DNA of 64,000 nt from Rohdeia mirabilis (GTDB lineage: Bacteria; Planctomycetota; UBA1135; GCA-002686595), in the NCBI GenBank assembly GCA_007750655.1, contig CP036290.1:3286001-3350000 (forward strand), written 5' to 3'. A program made the position numbers and the translations under genes. Under the pieces are notes generated by a model. That model was not told the DNA's origin. It ran no database searches and saw nothing but the letters and a program-made list of their open reading frames with translations. Shown here piece by piece: positions 1 to 8,881 of the stretch; position 1 is the stretch's first letter; every line of letters starts with the position of its first letter.

Positions 1-3
1 CCA

Positions 4-1242
4 TCAGCCGTTGCCTCCCGAAGCCCGTCCGTCGCCGTCTCCGCCGTCGACGCGCACGTCGATCGCGATGACGCGCCGCGAGCGCACTTCGTCGACCTCG
101 AGCGTCAACGCGCCGACCTTCACCTCGTCGCCGACGCGCGGCACGCGGCCGAGCAACGCCATCACGAGTCCGCCGACGGTCTCGAACTCGACGGGCAGCA
201 CGCGCTGACCGAAGTACTCGTTCCAGTCGCGCACGGAGAAGTGTCCGGGCACGCGGAACGTGCGTTCGCCGAGCGGCACGATGCGGTACACGTCGCGGCT
301 CTCGCCCTCGGCGCGCAGGTCGCCGACGATCTCCTCGAAGACCTCCTCGATCGTGACGACGCCGGCGCTACCGCCCCACTCGTCGATGCAGACGGCTTCG
401 CTCGTGCCCGCGCCGCGCAGCAGGCGCAAGAGGTCGAGCGCGCTGGCCACTTCCGGGACGTAGACCACCGGCATGACCAGTTCGGCCACCGCGCGGTCGG
501 GCTCGCGCAACAGGTCGCGCAGCTTGACCATGCCGACCACCGCGTCCGGCCCGTCGTCGACGACCGGCAGCCACGCCACGCGCTCGCGCAGGGCCTGGGC
601 CACCACCGTCTCGCGGTCCGAACCGTCGCGCGCGAGCCAGAGGGCGTCGACGCGCGGCGTCATGATCTCGCGCACGCGAATCGTCTTCAGCTCGACGACC
701 TCGGACAACAGGTCGGCCTCGACCATGTCCAGGTGTCCGCTGGCGCCGGTGCGACCGAGCACGAGCGACAGTTCCTCGGGCGTCACGCGCCGTTCGTCGC
801 GGGTGCCGGCGAGGCTCGCGAGGAACTCGAGCGCGCGGCCCAGCACCATCCGCACCGGCCACACCGCGCGCACGACGAGGCGCATCACCGGGGCGACGGC
901 GCGCGCGATCGGCAACGGCGCGCGCAGGCCCAACGTCTTGGGCAACACCTCGCCGAACAGAAGGAGCGGGATCAGCACCACGACGACCCCCAGCACCGGG
1001 TGCAGCCCTCCGCCGCTCGTCAGCCGGTCGGCGAACGAGAAGAAGAGGATGTTCACCACCAGGTTGACGAACAGCACGCTGACGAGCAGGTCGCGCGGAT
1101 GGGCGAGCAGTCGGTTCACCGCCTCCCCCGCCTGCTTGCGTTCGCGCTGGCTGAGTCCGAACAGCGCGGTCTCGCTCGCGCTGACCGTGCCGGAGCACAG
1201 GACCAACAGGCCGAGGACCACGTAGAGCCAGAGGTCGGTCAC
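4..1242 (-). CDS. CNNM/CorC-type (HlyC/CorC family) membrane protein with CBS pair
   Basis: Predicted inner-membrane protein of the CNNM/CorC family, implicated in divalent cation (Mg2+/Co2+) transport. The N-terminal ~150 residues are hydrophobic (DUF21-like). A CBS-pair region follows (REIMTPRVD, then LPVVDDGPDAVVG), and the C-terminal ~80 residues look like the CorC_HlyC domain (DEWGGSAGVVT, VGGLVMALLGRVPRVGDEV). The family normally has 400-450 residues; this one has 412. I chose the GTG at 1242 because the frame upstream overlaps the kinase stop at 1253, and GTG lies about 10 nt past that stop. It probably ends the pilus/kinase operon. Family call is strong; the transported ion is not determined. 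Confidence 0.85.
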   Translation of the reverse strand: MTDLWLYVVLGLLVLCSGTVSASETALFGLSQRERKQAGEAVNRLLAHPRDLLVSVLFVNLVVNILFFSFADRLTSGGGLHPVLGVVVVLIPLLLFGEVLPKTLGLRAPLPIARAVAPVMRLVVRAVWPVRMVLGRALEFLASLAGTRDERRVTPEELSLVLGRTGASGHLDMVEADLLSEVVELKTIRVREIMTPRVDALWLARDGSDRETVVAQALRERVAWLPVVDDGPDAVVGMVKLRDLLREPDRAVAELVMPVVYVPEVASALDLLRLLRGAGTSEAVCIDEWGGSAGVVTIEEVFEEIVGDLRAEGESRDVYRIVPLGERTFRVPGHFSVRDWNEYFGQRVLPVEFETVGGLVMALLGRVPRVGDEVKVGALTLEVDEVRSRRVIAIDVRVDGGDGDGRASGGNG

Positions 1243-1252
1243 GGCTGGAACC

Positions 1253-2767
1253 TCACGACGCGGGAGCTCCCGGCAGGATGCAGGTGGCGACGAATCCACC
1301 GCCCGCGGGCGAACTCAGTTCGAGCTGGCCGCCGTGGGTGTCGATCACGTTGTGCACGATCGCGAGGCCCAGTCCCGTGCCCTTGCCGACCTCCTTGGTC
1401 GAGAAGAACAGATCGGTCAGGCGATCGAGATCCTCGGGCGGCGCGCCCGGGCCGTCGTCGCGCACTTCCAGGAGCACGTCCTGGCCGCGGCGCGCGAGCA
1501 CGACCTCGAGACGACCGGGTCCCGCCGCGCTGCGCTCGTCCAGCGCGTCGAGCGCGTTGGCGAACAGGTTGAGCACGGCCTGGCCCAGTTCGTGACGCGC
1601 GCCGATCACCCACAGGGCGCCGCGCGGATCGAGCTCGCCGCTGGCCCAGGGCACGTACGGCGCACCGTCGAGCGTGCCCACGAGTTCGTGGCCAGCCGCC
1701 TCGACGCGGTGCCGCACGAGCGCGGCCGCGTCGCGCACGACCTCGCGCAGATCCACCGGAGCCGCGGCCGTCTGGCGCGGCGCCATGCGCAGCACCTTCG
1801 CGACGGTGCCCTCGATGCGCTCGAGTCCGTCGGCCAGCAGTCTCAGATAGCGCGCGCGCCGCTCGGGCGCGAGCTCGGCCGACTGCAGCGAGCGCACGGC
1901 GTTCTGCAGGCCGCCGAGCGGATTGTTGATCTCGTGGGCGATGCCGGCCGCCAACTCGCCCATCGCGGCCAGGCGCTTCTGGATGAGCGCCGCCGCCTCG
2001 GCCTTGCGCGCGAGCTGCAGCGCGTCGGCCACCTCGGACTCGAGGTCGAGCGTCAGAGTCTCGACGCGCTCTGCCATGCGGTTGAACGCGTGCAGGAGCT
2101 CGCTCATCTCGTCGCCCGAGTCCGAGGTCTCGACGCGCGCCGCCAGATCGCCGGCGGTGACGCGCGACGCGGCGGAGGCGAGTCGACGCACGGGCGCGAT
2201 CACGAGTGGCTGTAGAGCGGCGAACGTCCCCACCAACAGGAGCACCGTGGAGACCGCGAAGCCCGACCACAACAGTCGCGACAGGTCCGCGCCCGTGCGA
2301 TCCAGGCGCGGCGCGAACCACAGACCGCCCCAGGTCCGGCCCTCGACGACCAGCGGCACGGCGAAACCGCCGGCGACGGCCTGGCGCTGTCCGGACTCCA
2401 TGCAGACGGCGAGGCTCTCGAGCACCGGCTCGCGGCGGGCGATCGGTGCCACCTGGCCCTTGGGGTGCAGCGCCACGCCGCGCGGCGTCAGACTGCCGTT
2501 CGGGGCGCGCTCGAGGTTGCGGTCCACCACCAGCGCCTCGGCCACGTTCGACCAACCCGGCCAGTCGAGGATGCGCGCCACGTTGAGGCCGCCCTTGGGC
2601 AGGATCGTGCCCTCGAGCGTGGCCACGATCTGCTCGCGGAACTCGGCCACGAGCTCCGAGCGCTGTTCTTCGATCCGATCGGTCAGGAACGTGCCCACGC
2701 CGGCGAAGACCGCCAGATTGAGCGCCGCCAGGAGCGCGAACACGCGCAGTCCGAGGCGCGCTTTCAC
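1253..2767 (-). CDS. Membrane-bound sensor histidine kinase (HAMP-HisKA-HATPase)
   Basis: Two-component sensor kinase. Residues ~8-30 form a TM helix, followed by a periplasmic sensor segment, a second TM helix near 160-185 and a HAMP region. The HisKA motif AGIAHEINNPLGG carries the phospho-acceptor His at about residue 278. The ATPase domain shows an N box (NLFANALDAL), a G1 box (VRDDGPGAPPE) and F/G2 boxes (FFSTKEVGKGTGLGLAIVH). No response regulator is encoded alongside, so it is an orphan here. Its position after pilB/pilT/pilC recalls PilS-type pilus sensors, but that link is inference. The NNPLGG signature resembles the NtrB/PilS-like HisKA subgroup. Confidence 0.9.
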   Translation of the reverse strand: MKARLGLRVFALLAALNLAVFAGVGTFLTDRIEEQRSELVAEFREQIVATLEGTILPKGGLNVARILDWPGWSNVAEALVVDRNLERAPNGSLTPRGVALHPKGQVAPIARREPVLESLAVCMESGQRQAVAGGFAVPLVVEGRTWGGLWFAPRLDRTGADLSRLLWSGFAVSTVLLLVGTFAALQPLVIAPVRRLASAASRVTAGDLAARVETSDSGDEMSELLHAFNRMAERVETLTLDLESEVADALQLARKAEAAALIQKRLAAMGELAAGIAHEINNPLGGLQNAVRSLQSAELAPERRARYLRLLADGLERIEGTVAKVLRMAPRQTAAAPVDLREVVRDAAALVRHRVEAAGHELVGTLDGAPYVPWASGELDPRGALWVIGARHELGQAVLNLFANALDALDERSAAGPGRLEVVLARRGQDVLLEVRDDGPGAPPEDLDRLTDLFFSTKEVGKGTGLGLAIVHNVIDTHGGQLELSSPAGGGFVATCILPGAPAS

Positions 2768-2888
2768 GGCCGCGCTCCGAGAGACCCGGTCGGCAACGGT
2801 GCGCTCACGAGCGCGCCCTCACGAACGGTGACGCTGGAAGCGGCACCGCCCGGGTCAGTGGCTCCTGACTGGCGTCTGGCACCTGGGA

Positions 2889-4061
2889 TCACGCGGCCGC
2901 GAAGGACGAGGTGATCTTGAGCAGCGGCAGGAACATCGCCACGACCAGGAATCCGACCATGGCCGCGATGATGACGAGCAGCATCGGCTCGAGCACGCGG
3001 AAGAACAGGTCGATCTTGCGCTTGACCTGGTTCTCGTACGCCGCGGCCACCTTGAGCAGCATCGTGTCCAGTTCACCGGTCTGCTCGCCGACCTCGACCA
3101 TGTTGCACACGAGTGCGTCGAACGTGCCCGACTCGACCATCGGGCGCGAGATGGTCTCGCCCTCGCGCACGGTCGTCCGCACGTCGTCGATCGCGCCGTA
3201 GAACACTTCGTTGTCGGTCGTGTCGCGCGCGATGCCGAGCGCGTCGAGGTGCGGGACGCCGGCCTGGACCAGGGTTCCGAACGTGCGGCTGAACGCGGCG
3301 ATCTCGCCCTGCTTGAGAATGGCGCCGAGGTACGGCAACCGCATCAACAGGCCGTGGATGAAGTAGCGGTACCCGCCGCTCGCGCGCATCATCACGACGT
3401 GCAGCACGATCAACAGGACCGGCACACCGAGCACGGCGTACCAGTACTGGACGGTGAAGTCGCTGAGGCCGAGGAGGATCCGCGTCGGCGCCGGCAGTTC
3501 GCCGCCGAGCGAGCTGAGCACCTCGCCGAACTTCGGGATGACGAAGGCCATCGCGGCCGCGATCACGCCCAGGGCCACGACGATGACCACCGCCGGGTAG
3601 ATCATCGCCGAGAGGATCTTGCTGCGGATCTCGGCGGCGCGCTCGCGGAAGTCGGCGATGCGCAGCAGGACCACGTCGAGCACACCGCCCGTCTCGCCCG
3701 CGCGGACCATCGCCGCGAACAGGTTGTCGAAGACGCGTGAGTGCTTGCCCATCGCCTCGGACAGGGGCGTGCCCGAGGAGACGTCCTCGACCAGCTCGCC
3801 CATCAGGGCCTTGAACGGTCCGGCCTTGGCCTGGCCCTCGAGGATCTGGAGCGCGCGCACCACCGGGATGCCGGCCTCGGTCAGCGTCGCGAGCTGGTGC
3901 GTGAAGTCCGTGACCAGGTCGCCGGCCACGCGCCGCCCCTCGCCCTTCTTCTTGGCTCCGCGTGCGTTGCCCGAGCCGCCGCTCCCGGAGCTGCGGCCCG
4001 CGGAAGCACCGCTCGTGCCGCGGCCCTTCGCGCTGACCGTTCTGTTGAGCTTCTTCGCCAT
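2889..4061 (-). CDS. pilC: Type IV pilus inner-membrane platform protein PilC/GspF family
   Basis: Inner-membrane platform of a type IV pilus or type II secretion machine, on which the PilB/PilT ATPases act. After a low-complexity Ser/Gly/Lys-rich N-terminus (residues 1-45) come two T2SSF repeats: the first has FTHQLATLTEAGIPVVRALQ, the second FSRTFGTLVQAGVPHLDALG. Three TM helices are expected; hydrophobic stretches lie near residues 155-185, 205-225 and 365-385. 390 residues is typical for the family. It follows pilB by about 150 bp in the same direction. The PilC call rests on co-occurrence with PilT; GspF is the alternative. Confidence 0.9.
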   Translation of the reverse strand: MAKKLNRTVSAKGRGTSGASAGRSSGSGGSGNARGAKKKGEGRRVAGDLVTDFTHQLATLTEAGIPVVRALQILEGQAKAGPFKALMGELVEDVSSGTPLSEAMGKHSRVFDNLFAAMVRAGETGGVLDVVLLRIADFRERAAEIRSKILSAMIYPAVVIVVALGVIAAAMAFVIPKFGEVLSSLGGELPAPTRILLGLSDFTVQYWYAVLGVPVLLIVLHVVMMRASGGYRYFIHGLLMRLPYLGAILKQGEIAAFSRTFGTLVQAGVPHLDALGIARDTTDNEVFYGAIDDVRTTVREGETISRPMVESGTFDALVCNMVEVGEQTGELDTMLLKVAAAYENQVKRKIDLFFRVLEPMLLVIIAAMVGFLVVAMFLPLLKITSSFAAA

Positions 4062-4138
4062 GGGATGGGGTCGTGGTGCCGGCCAGTAGCCAGGATTCGG
4101 CCGCCCGGGGAGGCCGCCGCCGGTCCGCGTGACCGAGG

Positions 4139-4144
4139 ACGGTA
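4139..4144 (-). promoter_or_regulatory. Possible -10 element TACCGT upstream of pilC
   Basis: The minus strand reads CGCTACCGTC in the pilB-pilC gap and fits the TAnnnT pattern seen before other genes here. It lies about 77 nt from the pilC start. No convincing -35 is visible, and pilC may simply be read through from pilB. Confidence 0.2.
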
Positions 4145-4209
4145 GCGCCTGGGAGTGGCCGGCGAAAGCGCCCGGGCGTCCCGGCCTCGCGCCGCGACGC
4201 GCTCGCGAC

Positions 4210-5886
4210 TCAGACGGGAGCCGTCTCGCGCAGGATCTCCTCGATCGTCGTGTCGCCGCGGGCCACGGCGCCCAGTCCGGCCTCGCGCAGGGTGCGCATG
4301 CCGTGCTTGCGGGCCATGTCGCGCACGACGGCGGTCGAGGCGTTCGCGAGCACCAGGCCGCGCAGGTCGTCGTCGAGGATCATGATCTCGTTGATCGCCG
4401 TCCGCCCGAGGTAGCCGGTGTGGAAGCACTCCTTGCAGCCCTTGCCGAAGAAGACCTCGCGGCCGGCGAGCAGCTTCGCGTCGGGGCCGAGCTCGAGCAG
4501 CAGCTCCTCGTCGGGCACGAAGCCCTGCTTGCAGTGCGGGCAGACCCGGCGGACCAGACGCTGCGCCACCACGGTCTCGAGCGTCGCGGCCAGGAGGAAG
4601 GCCTCGATCCCCATGTCGAGCAGACGGGTGATCGCGCTCGGGGCATCGTTCGTGTGGACCGTGGCGAACACGGTGTGTCCGGTGAGGCTGGCTTCGATGG
4701 CGGTCGCGGCCGTCTCGCGGTCGCGGATCTCCCCCACCAGGATCTTGTCCGGGTCCTGGCGCAGCACCGTGCGCAGCACCGCCGCGTAGTCCACGCCGAT
4801 GTCCGAGTGGATCGGCACCTGCACCACGCCCTCGATGTCGTACTCGACCGGATCCTCGACCGTGATGATCTTCACGGTCGGGTCGTTGGCCTCGTTGAGC
4901 ATCGCGTAGAGCGTCGTCGTCTTGCCCGAGCCCGTGGGCCCCGTCACCAGCACGATCCCGTTCGGCAGGCGCGTCATCTGGCGCAGCAGCTTCTCGTCGC
5001 GCGGCTCGTAGCCGAGCGCCTTCAGGTCGAGGCTGACGGCGCTGCGGTCGAGCACGCGCAGCACCGCGCCCTCGCCCGAGATGCCGGGCAACGTCGCCAC
5101 ACGCAGGTCCACCGCGCGCCCGTCGATCGCCAGCGCGATGCGCCCGTCCTGGGGCAGCTTCGTCTCGGCGATGTCGAGGTCGGACAGCACCTTGATGCGC
5201 GAGATGAGCGCCGAAGCCAGGTGCCGCGGCGGCGACTCGACCTCGTACAGCGCGCCGTCGACGCGGTAGCGGATCCGGAAGTCGTCCTCGTAGGTCTCGA
5301 AGTGGATGTCGCTCGCGCGGTCGCGGATCGCGCGGTGCAGGATCGAGTTCAGAAGGCGCACGACCGGCGCGCTCGCGCCCGGATCGCCGGAGCCGTCGAG
5401 CGACTTCGCGGCGGCGGCGACGGCGTCCGAGAGGCTCTGCTCCTCGCCGTACTCCCGTCGGATCGCGGCTTCGATCGCCTTCGACTCGGCCACGACCGCG
5501 CGCAGGGTGCGGCCGGTCGCGAAGCCGAGGTCGTCGAGCACCGCCGTGTTCAGCGGATCCGCGAGCGCCACGATCAGCTCTCCCCCTTCGACCCGCAGCG
5601 GCAGCACGCGGAACGTGTGCGCCGTGCTGCCGTCGACGAGTTCCAGGGCCTCGGGCGTCGAGACGAGCGCGTCGGCGGGCACGGACTCGAGGCCGGCCTG
5701 TTCGGCGAGTGCCGCCGCCAGTTGATCGGGCGTGCAGAGCTTCATCGCCGTGAAGTGCTGACCGATCAGTCCGCCGTGCTTGCGCTGCTCGCCGAGCGCC
5801 TGCTGCACCTGGGCCTCGGAGAGCACTCCGTTCGCCTTCAGGATCTGGCCGACGAGGCGGCGGCCCGTTGTGGCGTTGGCGCTCAT
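4210..5886 (-). CDS. pilB: Type IV pilus assembly ATPase PilB (GspE family)
   Basis: Hexameric cytoplasmic ATPase powering pilus extension. The N-terminal ~150 residues form an MshEN/T2SSE_N-like domain (VGQILKANGVLSEAQVQQAL). The ATPase domain has Walker A GPTGSGKTTTLYAML, Walker B ILVGEIRDRETA, a His box (LTGHTVFATVHTNDAPSAI) and a tetracysteine zinc motif (CPHCKQGF, then CKEC). 558 residues is normal for PilB. Its ATG overlaps the TGA of pilT in an ATGA junction at 5883-5886, so the two are co-translated. Either this or the paralogue at 6985-8724 could be the extension motor proper. Confidence 0.93.
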   Translation of the reverse strand: MSANATTGRRLVGQILKANGVLSEAQVQQALGEQRKHGGLIGQHFTAMKLCTPDQLAAALAEQAGLESVPADALVSTPEALELVDGSTAHTFRVLPLRVEGGELIVALADPLNTAVLDDLGFATGRTLRAVVAESKAIEAAIRREYGEEQSLSDAVAAAAKSLDGSGDPGASAPVVRLLNSILHRAIRDRASDIHFETYEDDFRIRYRVDGALYEVESPPRHLASALISRIKVLSDLDIAETKLPQDGRIALAIDGRAVDLRVATLPGISGEGAVLRVLDRSAVSLDLKALGYEPRDEKLLRQMTRLPNGIVLVTGPTGSGKTTTLYAMLNEANDPTVKIITVEDPVEYDIEGVVQVPIHSDIGVDYAAVLRTVLRQDPDKILVGEIRDRETAATAIEASLTGHTVFATVHTNDAPSAITRLLDMGIEAFLLAATLETVVAQRLVRRVCPHCKQGFVPDEELLLELGPDAKLLAGREVFFGKGCKECFHTGYLGRTAINEIMILDDDLRGLVLANASTAVVRDMARKHGMRTLREAGLGAVARGDTTIEEILRETAPV

Positions 5887-6935
5887 CCGAGGCGCGCCTC
5901 CAGGTCCGCGCGGTCCTGCGCGGCGTCGAGGGCCGTGTCCTTCGTGATCGCGTCCTGGCGCACCAGGTCGAGCAGGTAGTCGTCGAGCGTGACCATCCCG
6001 AAGCGCCGCGAGGTCTGGATCGTCGACTGGATCTTGTTCGTCTCGTTCTTGCGGATGAGGTTGCCGATCGCCGGGGTCATCAGCATCACCTCGAAGGCCG
6101 CGATGCGCCCGTTGCCGTCCTTGCGCGACAGGAGCGCCTGGGAGATGACGGCCTGCACCGAGACCGACAGCTGGGCGCGGATCTGCTCCTGCTGGTTCGC
6201 CGGGAACGCGTCGATCATCCGGTCGACGGTGCGCGCGGAACCGGTCGTGTGCAGCGTGCCGAACACGAGGTGACCGGTCTCGGCCGCGGTGATGGCGGCG
6301 GCGATCGTCTCGAGGTCGCGCATCTCACCGACCAGGATCACGTCCGGGTCCTCGCGCAGGGCGCGGCGCAGCGCCTCGGGGAAGTCGGGCACGTCCTCGC
6401 CGACCTCGCGCTGGGTGACGATGCCCTTCTTGTGCGTGTGCCGGAACTCGACCGGGTCCTCGATCGTGATGATGTGGCGGTCCTGGTGCGTGTTGATCCA
6501 GTCGATCATCGACGCCAGCGTGGTCGACTTGCCCGAACCCGTCGGTCCGGTGACGAGGACCAGTCCGCGCGGTCGCTTCAGAAGCTCGCGGCACTTCTCG
6601 GGCAGGCCGAGCGCCTCCATCGACAACAGGTCCTGCGGGATCAGTCGCAGCACCGCTCCGATGCCGGCGCGCGTGCGCATGACGTTGACCCGGAAGCGGT
6701 TGCCCGACTCGTGCTCGAGCGCGAAGTCGGTCGTGCCGATGCGTTCGACCTCCGCCCAGCCGGTCTCGGTGCAGATGCCGCGCGCGAGTTCCTTGGCGCG
6801 CTCGCCCGTGAGCTTCTCGTCGGAGAGCTCGACCAAGCGGCCGGAGATGCGGAACACCGGCGGGCGACCGGGAGCGAGGTGCAGGTCGGACGCGCCGCGC
6901 TCGATGGCCTGGGCGAGGAGTTGTTGGATCGTCAT
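5883..6935 (-). CDS. pilT: Twitching motility retraction ATPase PilT
   Basis: Pilus retraction ATPase. The N-terminus IQQLLAQAIERGASDLHLAPG is the PilT signature. Walker A is GPTGSGKSTTLASMI, Walker B VILVGEMRDLETI, and the AIRNLIRE-like region reads TPAIGNLIRKNETNKI. The sequence is 350 residues (family 340-380). Downstream it overlaps pilB by 4 nt. The gap to the upstream pilB paralogue is about 49 bp. Its presence makes the cluster a retractile type IV pilus rather than a plain type II secretion system. Confidence 0.95.
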   Translation of the reverse strand: MTIQQLLAQAIERGASDLHLAPGRPPVFRISGRLVELSDEKLTGERAKELARGICTETGWAEVERIGTTDFALEHESGNRFRVNVMRTRAGIGAVLRLIPQDLLSMEALGLPEKCRELLKRPRGLVLVTGPTGSGKSTTLASMIDWINTHQDRHIITIEDPVEFRHTHKKGIVTQREVGEDVPDFPEALRRALREDPDVILVGEMRDLETIAAAITAAETGHLVFGTLHTTGSARTVDRMIDAFPANQQEQIRAQLSVSVQAVISQALLSRKDGNGRIAAFEVMLMTPAIGNLIRKNETNKIQSTIQTSRRFGMVTLDDYLLDLVRQDAITKDTALDAAQDRADLEARLG

Positions 6936-6984
6936 GGGATGGGGAGCGGTCGTGCGTGCGGGCGGGCGGCGTGCGGTGTGCGTC

Positions 6985-8724
6985 TCAGTCGGCCTCGACC
7001 ACCTCGAGCGCTCCGGCGGCGCGCGTCACGCGCAGCACCTCGGAGACGCTGGTGGTGCCGGCCATGACCTTGCGGGCGCCGTCGGTGAGCAGGGAGCGCA
7101 GGCGCCCCGAGTTCTCCGCCGTGCGGCGCAACAGATCGAGCGAGTTGCCCTCGAAGATGATCTCGCGCAGGGCGGGATCGAGCTCGAGCAGCTCGAACAG
7201 ACCGACGCGGCCCTTGTAGCCGACGCCTTCGCAGGTCGTGCAGCCGCCGGGACGGTAGAAGGTCGTCCCGACGTGCGCGCTGGGTTCCAGTCCGAGCGCG
7301 CGCAGTTCCTCGGGCTCGGCCTCGTACGGCTTGCGGCACTCGGGGCACAGGCGGCGCACCAGGCGCTGGGCCATGACGCCCTGCACGGCGGCCGAAGCGA
7401 GGAAGGGCTGGATGCCCATGTCGATCAGGCGCGTGATCGCGCTGGCCGCGTCGTTCGTGTGCAGCGTGCTGAACACGAGGTGACCGGTGAGCGCGGCCTG
7501 CACGGCCACCTCGGCCGTCTCGAGGTCGCGGATCTCGCCGACCAGGATGACGTTCGGCGCGGCGCGCAGCATGGCCCGCAGGATGCGCGCGAAGGTCAGG
7601 CCGACCTTCTTGTTCACCTGCACCTGGTTGATGCCGCTGATGTGGTACTCGACCGGATCCTCGGCCGTGATGATCTTCACGTCCGGCCGGTTGAGCGCTC
7701 GCAGCGCCGCGTACAAGGACGTGGTCTTGCCCGAACCCGTCGGGCCCGTCACCAGGACGATGCCGTTGGGCCGCGAGATCAGGCGGTCGAACCACTTCTG
7801 GTCCTCGCCGTCGAAGCCGAGGTCCGCGAGCGACAACAGGTTCGCGTTGCGGTCCAGGAGGCGCATGACGATCGTCTCGCCGTGGTTCGACGGCAGGATC
7901 GAACAGCGCACGTCCAGTTGCGTCGTCCCGAGCTTCACCTCGATGCGCCCGTCCTGGGGCTTGCGCTTCTCGGCGATGTCCATCGAGCCCATGACCTTCA
8001 GGCGGCTGACCAGCGGCGCGGCCAGGTGCTGGGGGTGCATGGCGATCTCGCGCAGCACGCCGTCGATGCGGTAGCGCACGCGCAGACCGGCCTGCTCGGG
8101 CTCGAGGTGGATGTCCGAGGCGCGCAGCTTGAGCGCGTCGGCGAACATGCGCCCCACCAGGCGGATGACCGGCGCGTCGTCGCCGTCCGCGCCCGCGACG
8201 AGCGACGCTTCGAGCGCGTCCGCCGTGGCACCGACCGCCGCGTCCGAATCGCCGTAGTACTTGGCCAGCGCGCTCGACAGGGCCTTGGGCGTCGTCAACG
8301 CGCAGCGCACGTCGCGCCCCAGCTGGAACTGCAGCTGGTCGGCCACGATCCGCTTCGAGGGATCGTCCACCGCGACCACCAGGGCGCCGCCCTTCTCGAT
8401 CACCGGCACGATGCGTTGCTCGACGGCCAGGTCGGCGGGCACCATCTGGAGCACCTGCTCGCTCACGTTGCCCTTGGACAGGTCCACGAAGGGCAGGCCC
8501 TCGATCTTCGCCAGGCCGCGGTAGACGCTGGCCTCGTCCGCGTGCCCCAGCTCGATCAGACCCTCGGCCAGGGTCTTGCGGCGTTCGCGGGCCCAGACGA
8601 GGGCGGCGCGGACCTTGTCGGCATCGACGACGCCGGCCGCGATGAGCATCTCTCCGAGTTCGTTGGCCAAGGGGGGATCGGTGGTCGGGAATGCAGCGGG
8701 AGGGGGCGGGAACGGTGTAGACAC
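6985..8724 (-). CDS. Second PilB/GspE-type assembly ATPase
   Basis: Paralogue of the PilB at 4210-5886, and first gene of the cluster. The N-terminal MshEN-like domain has LGEMLIAAGVVDADKVRAAL. The ATPase shows Walker A GPTGSGKTTSLYAAL, Walker B VILVGEIRDLETA, the His box LVFSTLHTNDAASAI and zinc cysteines in CPECRKP and CTTC. The apparent start is GTG at 8724, giving 579 residues; a downstream ATG would cut into the N-terminal domain. It might drive a separate pilus or pseudopilus, or form mixed motors. Family call is secure, the role is not. Confidence 0.9.
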   Translation of the reverse strand: MSTPFPPPPAAFPTTDPPLANELGEMLIAAGVVDADKVRAALVWARERRKTLAEGLIELGHADEASVYRGLAKIEGLPFVDLSKGNVSEQVLQMVPADLAVEQRIVPVIEKGGALVVAVDDPSKRIVADQLQFQLGRDVRCALTTPKALSSALAKYYGDSDAAVGATADALEASLVAGADGDDAPVIRLVGRMFADALKLRASDIHLEPEQAGLRVRYRIDGVLREIAMHPQHLAAPLVSRLKVMGSMDIAEKRKPQDGRIEVKLGTTQLDVRCSILPSNHGETIVMRLLDRNANLLSLADLGFDGEDQKWFDRLISRPNGIVLVTGPTGSGKTTSLYAALRALNRPDVKIITAEDPVEYHISGINQVQVNKKVGLTFARILRAMLRAAPNVILVGEIRDLETAEVAVQAALTGHLVFSTLHTNDAASAITRLIDMGIQPFLASAAVQGVMAQRLVRRLCPECRKPYEAEPEELRALGLEPSAHVGTTFYRPGGCTTCEGVGYKGRVGLFELLELDPALREIIFEGNSLDLLRRTAENSGRLRSLLTDGARKVMAGTTSVSEVLRVTRAAGALEVVEAD

Positions 8725-8770
8725 CCGCCGCCGCTCGGACGCACCGCCGAAGCGGGTGCGAGCGGGACCG

Positions 8771-8776
8771 GTCCTA
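8771..8776 (-). promoter_or_regulatory. Possible -10-like TAGGAC upstream of the pilus cluster
   Basis: The minus strand reads GGCTAGGACC, 46 nt before the GTG start at 8724. It resembles the GCTAnnnT motif found before other first genes here but lacks the final T. Weak evidence. Confidence 0.2.
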
Positions 8777-8881
8777 GCCGCGGCGGCGCGCGGGACTACC
8801 GACCGGTCGGACGGGGGCGCGGAGGATACCAGCCGAGGGCACCCGTTCCGTCACCGGGTCCGCGCCTCCCACGACGCCCAC

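Noticed and set aside
2855-2880. GTCAG-TGGCTC-CTGAC stem and GGCACC-like word before the histidine kinase
   Set aside because: Looks loosely like the GGTGCCTGACACC repeats, but the match is too short to assign.
4129-5979. 616-codon plus-strand frame opposite pilB
   Set aside because: A shadow of pilB; the minus strand has Walker A/B and zinc motifs.
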